Below are positions 9,327-20,727 of a stretch of 64,000 nucleotides of DNA, one piece after another. A program made the position numbers and the translations under genes. Positions within the stretch are counted from its first letter, which is position 1; each line of letters begins with the position of its first letter. The notes under the pieces were generated by a model. The model was given only the letters and a program-made list of their open reading frames with translations, made no database searches and was not told the DNA's origin. This stretch comes from Saussurea involucrata (lineage: Eukaryota; Streptophyta; Magnoliopsida; Asterales; Asteraceae), in NCBI GenBank assembly GCA_033807775.1, contig CM066314.1:91800929-91864928 (forward strand), read 5' to 3'.

Positions 9327-12300
9327 TCAGATTTTGGCATCTTTGAAATCGTTGAAGCTTCTGTTTTCTCTTCCGACTTCTCTTATCTCTTTATAGAAAC
9401 TGATGCAGAGTTCTCTTAAGCGTATTGTAGCATCAATCTCTTTGATGAAGTTATCTGCTGCGTCTCTATCCATTTGCTCGGTATCTCTGTATTTTACAAG
9501 GTTTGCTCTGAACTTGTTCAGAGTACTAGTTGCGTACTTCTGACAGTCCATGCTCGCAAAAAGTTTAACTTCTCCTTGTGGGTTTTGAAATACTAACCCG
9601 AACCTTGGTTCTGTAATGATTGAGTTGGGCACGGCGTCAGGTGGGCAGCGATCCTCTGGTGGTCGTAGGTTCAGATGTTTGAGACCAAGATCCTTTCCCA
9701 GCTAAAAGTCTGTCAGACTGTAGATCAGAAGCCTTTCCCTCATTGCTTTTCTCAACACTTGATAGGCCCTGGTGTTTGGCTCTGTGTTGTAGTTGTCCTT
9801 CGTCCATTGTAGAAGGTCAGGTAGAGCATAGGGATTCAGATTCCTTAGGTCAGCATCAGCGAAGGTGGTTTCTGAATTGTTTACCCTCCGGACTCTGTAA
9901 ATATTGTACCTGACCCTTGGATAGGTTCTGGTGAAGGAGTATCTACAGAAGATTACCTTTTTTATCTTGTGGATTGAGAAGACGTCTACTTTGGTTCTTG
10001 GCTTTGTCCTGGTGAAGACGTTGTCAAATTCTTCCCTAATCGTTGGATCTGTTACATGATCTGTTGGATGATTGGTCTGAAAGGATTGTTTATATAGGTA
10101 TTTGTATACCGCTTCTTCCATTTCTTCTTGTGTTGGACCAGGTTGTGGTACTTGTCTTCTGAGATTTTCCATCCTTTTAACAACTTCTGCAGCTCTTCCT
10201 GATAGAGGAATGTCTGACAGAGGCTTCAATCCATATGCCCAGTCCTCTTCTTCAGGCTTTGGAGTTTGAAAGGCATCAAAAGCGCTTTTCATCAATTTCT
10301 CTGTAGGCTTAGGCAATGATTTCTTTTTCTTGGGCTCTTCTGTCAGTATTGCTTTGCCCTTGTCTTTGGCTTTTGGAGGTGCAGAACCTGTTGCTTCTGT
10401 AGGTTTGGTTGTTGGTGCTTCTGTTGGAATGATGGGGGTTGCCTCTGTAGGTTTTGACACTTGTGTTTGAGAGGACTTTTGTGGCGTTGGTTCTGTTGGC
10501 TTGATTTGCTCTGTAACCTCTGTTGGAGGTTCTTTGGTGACTTCTTCCGTGAGCTCGGTTTCTGTTGGTGAAGGTTGGATATCAAATCTTCTTGCCATTT
10601 TGAAAGCTAATGTGAACCTGTGCCTTTCTTCTTCTCTCTGCGCCATTCGTTCAGTCATTGTTTTGTGCATATTCCTTAGAACAGAAGAAGCAGAGGTCAT
10701 TGCTCTTTTTGGTTTGTGGACAATGGACTTTCTTCTTGGGATGGATTGGGGTTTTTCTTTTGGTTTTGTAGTTTGGGAGGGAAGATCTTCTTCTGTGGAG
10801 GATGACAGATGTTGAACATCTACTCCAAACATTGTAGGGAATTCCACAGAGGTGGGTGTTGGTCTTTTGATCTTCTGGTACATGGGTTTCTTCAGCGGTT
10901 GATTCCACAGAGATGGTCTGTGGAGGGGCTTGGCTGATTGGTTCTGCTGCGATTGGTGGAGCTTGTAGTCCTCTGGTCGTAGCTTTCTCCCTTATATTCT
11001 CCCCCTCAGGATGATCTGATGGACCAGGATGGTCATCATCAGAGTCATCCTGACTCTTATCTGAAGTACCCTCTGCTCTGCAGGAAGCTTTGGGTTTCTT
11101 TGGTAGCTCTGCTCCTGCGGCCATCAACTTCGCACATACATCATCACAGAGGCCGAGTAGAGTTGCAAGCTCCGCCTCTGTGTTAAAGCGCATTCTGCCG
11201 ACACTTTTTCTGAATTCTTTGACGTAGTTGGCATTTGCAGTAGTGAAAGAGACGATGACTTCTGTGACCTGGTTTATGACATTCTGCCCGAGCTCTGTTA
11301 GCTGTGCTCTGGTCATGTAGTCTTTTGGCTGCATCATTGTAGTGTTGCGCATTGCCTCTTCTTGTACGTGTTTGAGGGCGTTCTATAGATCTGTAGGTGT
11401 AATGCCCTTTGATTTCTTGGATTGCTTGTTCATTTGTTCAAGGAAATGCTTGACTGATTCCTTGAATGCAGATGTTGCGGCTATTCCAAAATCTTTAGCA
11501 GCAGAAGTGGTTGTAGTTGTGGCAGTTGTTTGAGCAGAAGACTTCATCTCTGTGATGGCGGATTTCACCTCTGTGGACAGATTGTCCATTTAGCAAGGCC
11601 GTTGATGTTGTCTCTGTAAAAGATGTGAAAGAGCTTTGCAACTCTTTCATGGTTTGGTTCACATAGGTGACAAGGGTTTGGAACTCATCCCTTGATACTT
11701 GTGTCCCTGGTGTAACCTCTGGAGGAATAACCACTTCTCTAGAGTGAGTCCCTGTTCATGGGACACCTTCGTTCACCATTGTTTGTACGTTGGGGGTGGA
11801 AGGATTTCCATCTGATCTTCGAGAAGAAACCTGAGTTTCGATCTCTACAGAAGTTCTGTGAAGAACAGTGTCCAAATCCAGGTGGGTATCGGAATGTTCT
11901 TCTGTTGACTTGGAGACTTGTCTAGTGTCTCTTCGTCTTTGTGCTCACTACTTCTCTCTGAAAGAAGTTTTGGCCCTAAATTATGCGTGGCACAGGAAAC
12001 GAATTCCTTTGTAGGGTGTTCTAGTGTGATCTGGGGCGATGAATCACGAACTATAGGTGAGTCTCTTTGAGGAGACTCCTTTGGAATGGATTCCCCGGTT
12101 TTTGTGGGCGCAGAGGTTGAAAGAATAACCTCTAGCTGTTTGGTTTGGGTGGGGATCGAGTTGTGCGACTCTTTTTCAATAACTCCTTCTGCAGCTAGAC
12201 CTACAGAGTTAGATGTGTGGGTTGCACTGGGAGGGGGTGAGGGATGTGTGCCTTCTGCTTCTACGACATCTTTTCTTGTTTCTTCCTCTGTTAGGCATCC

Positions 12301-14440
12301 AAGCACTATTTCATTATCTATCATTTCAGTCTCTGTCGCTATCCTATGGCTTGGTGCTTCTTCCCTAACTTCTGTTGTAGTTCCTGCCTCTGTGACTAAG
12401 AAGTCGTAGATTGGATGAGAGCCGTATAATTGCATGATATGTGGATGATAGAGACCTTTTCGTATTTGGTCAGCTTCTTCTTCATCTGAATCTACCTCTG
12501 AGACCTCTACAACTTCGACATCTTTTTCCTTTTCTTTTTCTTTTCCTCCCATTCTTTCTAAAACCTCTGTAACCTCATCTCTATTCCAATCAGCTTCTGA
12601 GGCCTGGTTTGGACTCCTTCTGTGGACGTCCAGTCCCTGTTGGATGAATGGGTTCTGTAGAATGTTAGGGGTTTCAGATTGGGTGATCTCTGGGGGTTTT
12701 ATCATCTTCTTATAGATTGGTGTCAATTCCAGAGATAGAGAAGTCTTGTTCTTCTGTGGTGTGGTGGTCAAGTGGTTGTGCCGTCTACCCAGCTGTATTT
12801 AGGGTGTTGGCAATTTCAGGGTTTTGAAGAAAATCATTTAAGCTGCCTTGATGAGCGAATCTATCTGGGGATTGATAAGGTGATTGATATCCCTCTTCTG
12901 CAACTTCTTCTTCTGCAGTTTCTTCGACCCGGGTTTCTGCGACCTCTTATTCTGCAGTTTCCTTTTCTGCGATGGTAACCAATTTATCAAGCTTCTTTTT
13001 GGTCTTCCTCCTTTTTGGTTTTGGTGCCCCTTCCTCTGTGGTTTTCGATTTTCTTTTCTTCTTCTGTTCTGGAGAGGAGGGAGGAGCAGTGTAGCCAATT
13101 TCTGTGGCATGAGGAGGTGAAGGTTGATCTTCAGCAGCGCTTGTAGAGGTGCCTTCTGCAGTTTTCCTCCTCTTTGTCTTTGGGGTAGAGGCAGAGGTTT
13201 TCGAAGAAGACTTCTTTGACATGAGCTCGTCACGTTTGGCCATAAAACGAAGTTGGATTGCCAAGTGTGTTGCTAGTTTCTGCTTCTTCGCTTCTGTAGA
13301 GAGGGGTTCTACAACCATTGTTCCTAGGGGGACACCTAAACGCGGGGGTGTCACAGGGCTCGGTTTTGGAGTCCTATGATCGCGTATATACTCTAACTTA
13401 TGGGTTTTGTTCGTGGCATATTTCAGAAGCTTCTTTGACAGAGGTCTGCAGTGGGTGTAGCCATCTATATGATCGGTGGGGATGTTTTTGTTCATTGGGA
13501 ACTGTTTGGGAGTCGGCCCTTCTATTGGCCAGTTCTGTATCATCAACAGAGGTTCGAACAGGACTCCCAATATCCTTTGGAATTGCAGAGGTGGTAGAAA
13601 CTTAGGATCGTTCTCTTTTACCCTTCTGGTGTTGTTCTTTCTGTCGATCGTATTGATTATCTCCTGCATCATGATGGTCGAGTAATCGAGTGGGAGATCG
13701 TAGTAGACCCCATACATGATGGTTAAGATCTGATGCGAGCTCTGGTCAATGCTGCCTATCTTCCCTGTAAGGCATCTGTTGAGGATTGAAAACAAGGTGT
13801 TCCACAGAGGTGACAGTCTGCCTCTGCGGAAGTCATTTCTCTTCCTAAGTTGGGTGTTGTACCCAAGCATTTCTACAAAACGACAGAGCTCGTCGTCTGT
13901 TGGTTGTTCTGCATATCTCTTCAGTCCAAGAAGACCCCTTGTTGGTAGGTTGAACTCAAGTGAGAACATCGTTCTATTAAACTTGATTTCCAAATGCTCA
14001 GATTTGTCAGGCTTGGAGATGTACCCTTTGATAAGAGAATCATCTTTATCATATCGGCAACTTTGCCAAAACTGGTTCAAATACCTAACAGGTATTTTGT
14101 TTGGGGTTCTTGAAAGTAAAGGGAAGAGGACATGATTTTCCATGATGTTTAGAAGAAGGGCATGGGCTTCGCCGAAAGCAGTGGGTGAGGGGACCAAGTA
14201 GCAATTGTTTGATTTGATTGGCAGTACCTTTTCGAAATGATCATTTTCTATAAAGTTTTGAAGATGTGTGGTCGGAGCAAAGCCAGTTGTGTCGCCGGAA
14301 TCTTCTTGTTCAATATTTTTGGCGAGATGGGGGTTTTCTGAATGTTCCGAATGAGTAGGTGAATGTTCTGGTGAGTTCTCCGGAGAAGTGCAGGGGAGAT
14401 AACTTGAGAAGATGAAGCCATTTGGTAAGAAGAATAGGAT
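9327..14440 (-). pseudogene. Element B extra ORF (Sirevirus envelope-position protein), frameshifted
   Basis: A long degraded ORF lies between RNase H and the 3' LTR, the place where Sireviruses carry their so-called envelope-like gene. The N-terminal part (14197-12947) has a helical domain with DELCRFVEMLGYNTQ and IDQSSHQILTIMYGVYYDLPL, followed by Lys/Arg-rich tails. The middle (12771-10400) is Ser/Thr/Pro/Glu-rich with PTEA-type repeats. The C-terminal part (about 10200-9327) is a conserved domain with MEEAVYKYLYKQSF, ADADLRNLNPYALPDLLQW and MRERLLIYSLTDF. I see no clear signal peptide or membrane segment, so an envelope role is not supported. At least five frame breaks or stops occur (for example near 14390, 12900, 11600 and 9700). 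F has a nearly intact copy. Confidence 0.8.
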
Positions 14441-15835
14441 TCTTGCAAGCTTTTGCAGGGTTTTGCCGGAGAAGGATGAGAGTTTGTAAAGGTTTTATGA
14501 GAAGGTAAGCTTGGGTTTTATATGAGTGTAAAATGGTTGAATTCGAAAGAGTAAAAATATATGGCAATGGATAAATATTTGTAATCCGTACTTGAGTTAG
14601 AACGGCGGGTTCAACTTTCCATAGAAAACGTTCCATGTACGCCCAATGAAAAAGAGACACGTAGGCCATGTCAGAGGATGACAGGACGTCGTGCGCGGCC
14701 CATTAATGCTAGGCGCATGGGGTTGTTCTTAGCCATATGAATTTCACTCTTAGTAAAAGTAATCGTTATTATTACAGAAATGCCCAAGTTGCAGATTGAC
14801 AGAATCTCTGTGGTTTACAGAAGCTCTGTGATTTTGAAAAACTTGAAGTTCATGCCTCATATCTCATTGTTATCATGACTCTGTAGGTTCTTCTTTAACC
14901 AAAACATTTGTAAAGGCATTGGAGAGGATCGATAGGATTTTAGTGAAGAATTTCTACTCTGAGGTTTTGTGGCTCTGTTGGAACTTGCAGAAGCTCTGTC
15001 AGGGCCAGCAGAAGCTCTGTAAGGGAAAAAATCTCATAACTAATATTCTATTAAACTTTTTGATCATCCAATTTTTGATTTGTTTTAAGAGATGTTTTTC
15101 GGACATATTTGAAAGTTGGTGTCCGAGAAAACTGTTATGAAAAAAGTTTTGTTCGAGAAGGTCATGGTGTGTGTATTCGGTTTCCAAGATAACATTCCAA
15201 AAGATCGATAGAGGCTAAATTTGCGATCACAGAGCATATTTCTTGCAGAACCTCTGTTGAGCTCAGTAGAAGCTCTATGACCTTAAATTTCTCATAACTC
15301 GAATTTTATGAAACATTTTGATCTTTTGATTTTTGACATGTTATTCACAGTATTTTTAGGACATATTTGACAATTTGTGTCCTAGAAAACTATTTTCAAA
15401 AATCTTTTGTACGAGAGACATACATTTTGGTTCTCCTTTTCTCGGCAGTGATGTCTGACTTCTGTTGATATAGATTCATCGACACTCTTCTTTGGCTCCC
15501 CCTTGAAAGATTTACCTCTGTAGATCATTTCAGGGTCCCTTTTTGCTCCCCCTTGATCTAATCACCTCTGTAGATCAAGTAATTTCCTTTTGCTCCCCCT
15601 TGACCTATGCTTGGATCAAAGAATGATAAGTTTTGCATAGAACATATGTCATGTTTTCCAGAGGTTCTGTAGAGTTCGTCAGAGGATCTGAGCAGACCCA
15701 CAGAAGCTCTGTGATATCAAGAACTATTTTAAGATTGAGAATTTACATACAGAAAGAAAACAATCAAGGTAATAAAATAAAGCAATATATTTATACACAT
15801 ATTTACAGAAGATAAGATATACTTACAGAGGATTT
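14441..15835 (-). other. Element B untranslated region between RNase H and extra ORF
   Basis: No convincing coding sequence. The region is packed with the family word: CAGAAGCTCTGT-like pairs at about 14985-15020 and 15250-15280. It also has three CCCCCTTGA blocks at 15493-15603, which on the minus strand are GGGGGAG polypurine-like tracts. Two similar sub-blocks (about 15030-15180 and 15280-15420) repeat the phrases CATAACT, GGACATATTTGA and GAAAACT, so part of the region is an old tandem duplication. Confidence 0.6.
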
Positions 15836-16252
15836 TCACGTCATATTGATCATTCCTAATTTACACACCAAGAAATTGAATCTTTTCTCATCTAAAGCTT
15901 TGGTGAATAAGTCCGCGAGTTGATATTCTGTGGGCACGAAATGCATCTCGATTGTACTGTATTCAACCTGATGTTTCAAGAAGTGGTATCTTATATCGAT
16001 ATGCTTGGTTTTTGAATGTTGCACTGGATTGGCAGAGATGGCAATGGCGCTCTTTGAATCACAAAAGATGGGTATCTTGAGTAGAATGTGGCCGTAGTCT
16101 TTTAGCTGAGTCTTCATCCACAGAACCTGAGAACAACAGCTAGCAGCAGCAACGTATTCAGCTTCTGCCATAGATGTTGAGACATAATTCTGCTTCTTAG
16201 AGGTCCAACTGACTAGTTTACCACCTAGGTACTCTTTCTGTCGAGCATGCAT
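15836..16252 (-). pseudogene. Element B RNase H
   Basis: The minus-strand frame encodes copia RNase H with GGKLVSWTSKKQNYVSTSMAE, AEYVAAASCC, IFCDSKSAIAIS and the C-terminal ADLFTKALDEKRFNFL block. The start of the domain is damaged: relative to F, the segment RKSTSGSCQF before GGKLV is lost. RNase H removes the RNA template during reverse transcription. The stop at 15836 is the natural end of pol. Confidence 0.85.
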
Positions 16253-16735
16253 CCTCCATAGTCTGAATCTGTATATGCTTTAAGACAAAAACCAGAGTTC
16301 TGTGGATACCAGAGACCAAGATATTTGGTCCCCTTTAGGTATCTTTGTCGTAGCCATTGACTAGAAGAAAGGTAGAAAGTCGTTCGTACCATGCTCTTGG
16401 AGCCTGTTTCAGTCCGTACAGAGCCTTTTCAAGGTAGTATACATGCCTTCGGAACTTAGAGCATTCAAACCCTGGTGGCTGATTTACGTAAACCTCTTCT
16501 TGGATTTCACCGTTGAGAAAAGCTGATTTTACGTCCATCTGATAAACTTTAAATCCTCTGTGGGCTGCGAAGGCTAAGAATATTCTTATTGCTTCGAGCC
16601 GTGCGACAGGGGTAAAAGTGTCATCGTAGTCTATTCCTTCTTCTTGTCTATATCCCTTGGCCACTAATCGTGCTTTGTTTCTGATGACCACTCCATCTTC
16701 ATCCTTCTTATTTCTGTAGACCCACTTAGTCCCAA
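16253..16735 (-). pseudogene. Element B reverse transcriptase with internal deletion
   Basis: The frame 16691 to 16335 keeps the RT fingers and palm start (KARLVAKGYRQEEGIDYDDT, DVKSAFLNGE, LYGLKQAPRAWYERL). At about 16334 it jumps to sequence equivalent to base 104 of A. About 490 bp are missing, including the catalytic YVDD. B therefore cannot encode an active RT. Confidence 0.85.
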
Positions 16736-18319
16736 TGGCCTGTTTCCCTCGTGGCAGAGGTACTAAAGTCCATACTCTGTTACGCTCAAACTACAGAAGT
16801 TCTTTTTGCATGGCGTCTACCCAGTTTGGGTCATCTAGGGCTTCAGAAATCTTCTTTGATTCTATCATACTGATAAAATTTGTAAAGAAACAAAAATTAG
16901 CAGTGGCAGATCTGGTTTTTACTGTGTCAGAAGGTTCGCTGATTATTTGGCTTAGAGGATGGCTTTTTGTTCACTTTGTTCAGAGGCTTCTTGTTGTTGT
17001 TGTTCTTCTTCTTCTTGTATAGCCTCTGTAGTAGTGCGTGCCTTTGTAGTTGATCCTACAGCTTGTGGAATGATTGGTATGAGAGGTGGTGGAGTTTGTT
17101 CCTATGAGGACGTATAGACTTGGTCCTCTATATCCTCTGTAATTGGTTCCTCTGTGGATTGTGAAGTTTGATTTTCAATAGCTTCTGTGGTCGTTTTCCT
17201 CGTTGTTTCATCTTATGCGGTCTCTACCTCGGCATTTGCATCTGTAGTATTTATAGAAGAAGATGAAGCATTATTTGGACCAGTTAGAGACATACCTGTA
17301 GGATTTTGACCGATGGAAGATGGTTCTTCAGAAGCTCTGTTTGTTCCAACAGAGGGATCAATGTCGTCGTGGAACATCTCTAAAAATAGAAGATTTAAGT
17401 CTTATTTCATTTGCGAGATGCCAGGGGTTTCCCTTTTAAGTCCGAGTTCTGAAATGATTTGCTCATAAGTCTTCTGGAAAGAATCATCAAAAGAAACATT
17501 GATGCTTTCTACGATTTTGCGAGACCTTGTAAGGAATGCTCTGTAGGCTTTGTAAGTGGCAGAGTATCCAATGAATTTGCCTTCGTCAGCTTTTACCTCA
17601 AACTTTCCTCTGGAATCTCTGTCGTTTAAAACAAAGCATTTACAACCGAACACATTGAAAAATTTGATGTTTGGCCGCCTTTTGTTGATCAATTCGTAAG
17701 GAGTCTTGAGGTGTCTTTTCACAATGGTTGAACGGTTCTGTGTATAACAAGCGGTAGAAATCGCTTCTGCCCAAAAGTTCATCGGTAATCCGCATGCTGA
17801 TAGCATAGCTCTTGCGGCCTCCACGAGCGTTCGATTCTTTCTTTAGACTACGCGGTTCTGCTGTGGAGTGCGTGCGGAAGAGAAGTTCTGTGCTATTCCT
17901 TCTGTAGAAAGATAGACTTCAATGACATAGTTTTTAAATTTTGTGCCATTGTCACTTCTTAACTTCTGTATTATGCATTAATAAAGAACTTGGATTCTTT
18001 TCATTAGATTAATCAAGATGACTGGAACATCTGATTTCTTTCGGACAAATTCAACCCATGTGAATCGCGAATACTCATCAATTAAGACAAGTATGTATTT
18101 CTTGCCACCTAGGCTCTGTATGGCAATGGGACCGCAGAGGTCGACATGAAGCATGTACAGAGGCCTAGTGCAAGACACATCTGTTTTGCCTTTGTGAGAA
18201 GCTCTTCTGAGTTTACCCATTTCACAGGCAGAACACAAATGATCCTTATTAAATTTAACATTAGGCAAACCTTTAACTAGATCAACTTTGACCAGTTTAT
18301 CCAAGGTGTGAAAGTTCAA
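16736..18319 (-). pseudogene. Element B integrase and linker
   Basis: From the right, it contains the HHCC zinc region (starting NFHTLDKL near 18319; CSACEMGKL about 18210-18240), the catalytic core with an intact HVDLCGP aspartate, then the C-terminal EAARAMLS ... FWAEAIS block (17824-17402). It ends in the Ser/Thr/Glu-rich linker to the RT. A stop replaces a residue near 17978 and another break occurs near 17845. In the linker B keeps the block LPRGKQA.. that A has lost, but lacks the VRTTQW segment, so A and B carry different deletions. Confidence 0.83.
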
Positions 18320-18349
18320 GTGACAAAACCTGTTATGCCATAACCAGGC

Positions 18350-18770
18350 TTACTCACTTTTGCAGGCTACAAGGCAAACTTTGTCCTTGTTCTTGGAACA
18401 AAAATTCATCAGATACAGATCACCTCTTCTTTCGGCTCGCAGAAGTTCCATTCCTGTGTCTTCACTTTGCAGAGAGCAGAAAGTTCTTTTGAATAACACA
18501 TCGAATCCTGTATCACAGAGTTGACCTCCACTGAGTAGGTTGTGTTTAAGGCCATTCACATACGCAACTTTGTATACAGAGACGTTTTCCTTCTGTATGA
18601 CTCCATAGCCTTTGATGTGTCCCTTCTTGTCGTCTCCAAAAGTTATAGATCCACCATCGTGTGTTTCTTTGTACATGGATAGTAAACTTCTGTCGCCAGT
18701 CATGTGCCTTGAGCATCCAGAGTCAAGATACCAAATTGGCACAAACCGCTTCTGTAAGACAATCACAGAG
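18350..18770 (-). pseudogene. Element B protease motif and GAG-pre-integrase domain
   Basis: The frame starts MIVLQKRFVPIWYLDSGCSR, the copia aspartic protease motif (DSG). It continues through FGDDKKGHIKGYG and the VYKVAYVNGLKHNLLS block of the pre-integrase domain. The protease would process the gag-pol polyprotein. A stop near 18350 separates it from the integrase zinc region, where F and A read SKEAWLWHN or similar. Confidence 0.85.
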
Positions 18771-19685
18771 ACTTAGGTACCCATGTCCATATGGGTCCAA
18801 TATTGTTAGAATTTTTCAAGTTTGCCTTAGCATTCTTGGAATACATTTTATCTTTTGTAGAAAAATCAGATTGTTTCTCTCTTGGTTCTGACTTTGGAGT
18901 TTGAATTTTAGTGGAGAGTAAGCAATCTGGACTTGAGAAGTGATTATTCAATTTGAACATAAGATCAAAGCAATGACAGTATTTAATATGAGACGTGATT
19001 TGTTTGAACTTTTCATTGAATTTATTGAACTGAACCACAGAGGCATTACATTCTTTCTTAACATTAGATTTCCTATTACAAGAAGATCTATGAATACTAG
19101 AATGTTGTTTGCAAAAGTCTTGTTTAGGTTCTGCCTTCTATGAGTCTCTTCTGTGGTGAACATCTTTCTTCACTGTCACAGAGGAAAAATATTTGTTAGC
19201 TTCAGGCCTTTTTTCTTTTTGTTGCCAAATGGGATTCTCAGTGATTTTCTCTTTTGGAGAAATTGTTCTGTTAAGAACTTCAGAGGAGAATTTAACATCC
19301 TCTTTGTCACAGTGAACTATCCCTGATTTAGAATCAGTCTCTGAGTCATCATAGGATGAATCGTCCTCATATACAGAGGTTGAGTCATCTCTTTCCACAG
19401 AGGCTGGATTTTCTGAGTATGTATCGTACGAGATTTCTTCCTCTGTAGAATAACTTTCATAGATAGCGGAGGTTTCTGATGAGATCTCTTCAGCGAGAAT
19501 TTGATCTATAGAAGATGTACAGAGATTTTCTAAAACATTTGATTTAAAAACTTCCAAAATTTCTTTTTCAATTGATTCTTTAAGTTTTTCTTCTGAAAAG
19601 ATGGGTTTAAACTCAGGAGTTTTTGCCGATAATTTCTTTTCGACATTTATCATACAGACAAAAGCGACCTGTGTTTGAGTCTCTG
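18771..19685 (-). pseudogene. Element B gag spacer, truncated by element F
   Basis: It holds the basic Cys/His segment (NRKSNVKKECN region, about 19040-19080) and the acidic segment SVYEDDSSYDDSETD (about 19340-19380), homologous to A 3121-4120. The coding sequence stops abruptly at 19685, where the F 3' LTR begins. The five bases before the LTR, ctctg (19681-19685), are the candidate target duplication of F. Confidence 0.75.
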
Positions 19686-20544
19686 TGTTGGTTCCCAGAT
19701 TTGTTTAAAAAAGATTATCAGATCTATTAGTTCAAGTTTGAGTTTGATGCGGAAGCGTATTTGAAGAACTAACAGATATGTTTGATAGATTTAGAACACA
19801 ATATAAATAAACAGTGAACAGGAAATAATATCTCAAAGTTTACTGAATATATATATTAAGAATAGATTCAAGAACAGTGAGTAAGCAAAGCTTTAAAACA
19901 GATATGACTCTCAAAGTGTTTAAGCTATGTGTTCTTGATGTTTTTCTCTCTTAATTCTTGTTTTGATTGTTCGATCGATAGGAAGAACTCAACATGAGTC
20001 TTCCTTATATACAAATCTAAGGGTTCCTTATATACTACTCTAAGGGGACCATAAAGCATAAGCTACTATTCATAATGGATGGTATAAATAGTTGGACGGA
20101 TGGCATGAACAGTTTGGACGTGCTGTATTGCATTTAATGCAGCAGACGTCTATTATGTACTAAGCCCTATTGAATCCAATCAGAGTTTGACACGTTGCAG
20201 TTGGACAGGGCATGCTATCATGCAAGTTGATGAACAGGTCCTGTAACAGTAGCAAGATATTATAAATATCTTTGAAGTCTTTGAAGAGGACCACAGAGGC
20301 TCTGTAAAGTGTTACAGAGGTTATGTGGTCTGGTCCTTTGTAGAGCAGTCTTCACCGGATTCCGAGTCTTTGGTCTTCTTTGCGCGTATGATAGAGCTTC
20401 TGTAGGACGCCTCTTTAGCCTATGTAGCTTCTTGACCTTGATCTCTTGGTAAGTTCGGCAGAGCCTCTGTAAGAGGCTTTCTTCACTTAGCCTATTTTTC
20501 ACTACTTCTAAATACTTCTATGATTAGGAAGATTGAAGCTAACA
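19686..20544 (-). repeat. 3' LTR of element F (859 bp)
   Basis: It has TG and CA ends, the same length as the A LTR, and ACAGAGGCTCTGT at 20293-20305. It differs from A by a short tandem duplication that doubles the TATA region (20001-20034) and by a much shorter TA tract. Confidence 0.92.
20001..20046 (-). promoter_or_regulatory. Duplicated TATA-box region in the F LTR
   Basis: The phrase ttccttatata occurs at 20001-20011 and again at 20024-20034, each followed by a ctaaggg variant. A and B have it once. On the coding strand this gives two TATATAAGG boxes 23 bp apart. Confidence 0.7.
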
Positions 20545-20560
20545 ATCTCCCCCTAAGTAG
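20545..20560 (-). promoter_or_regulatory. Polypurine tract of element F
   Basis: The minus strand reads ACTTAGGGGGAGAT directly before the LTR, identical to B. Confidence 0.88.
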
Positions 20561-20727
20561 TGAAAAAAAAAATTGAACTTGAGTTTAGTTAGGCTAAGTT
20601 AGATAAGACAGAGGTTAAACAATACCTCGAAAGATCTTTCATTCAAAAATATGCCAGAGGCATTTTACATTTGAGTACAATGAAAGATAAACTTTGACTT
20701 GATTTGCAGATATTTGAGGTTTGAGAA

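Larger units (their letters stand above)
8315..19685 (-). mobile_element. Element B: Sirevirus-type copia, same family as A, 5' end missing
   Basis: Minus-strand order from the right: gag spacer remnant, protease/integrase, deleted RT, RNase H, UTR, long extra ORF, polypurine tract, 3' LTR (8315-9146). The left flank gaaag (8310-8314) is the candidate target duplication. Its gag is cut at 19685 by the 3' LTR of F, with no primer site or 5' LTR in view. B is more decayed than F, with frameshifts throughout the extra ORF and an internal RT deletion. Confidence 0.9.

Noticed and set aside
10501..10815. Long hydrophobic plus-strand frame that looks membrane-like
   Set aside because: It is the antisense of the Pro/Thr/Lys-rich part of the B extra ORF. 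Thr/Pro/Glu codons read backwards give Ser/Gly/Val-rich hydrophobic strings.
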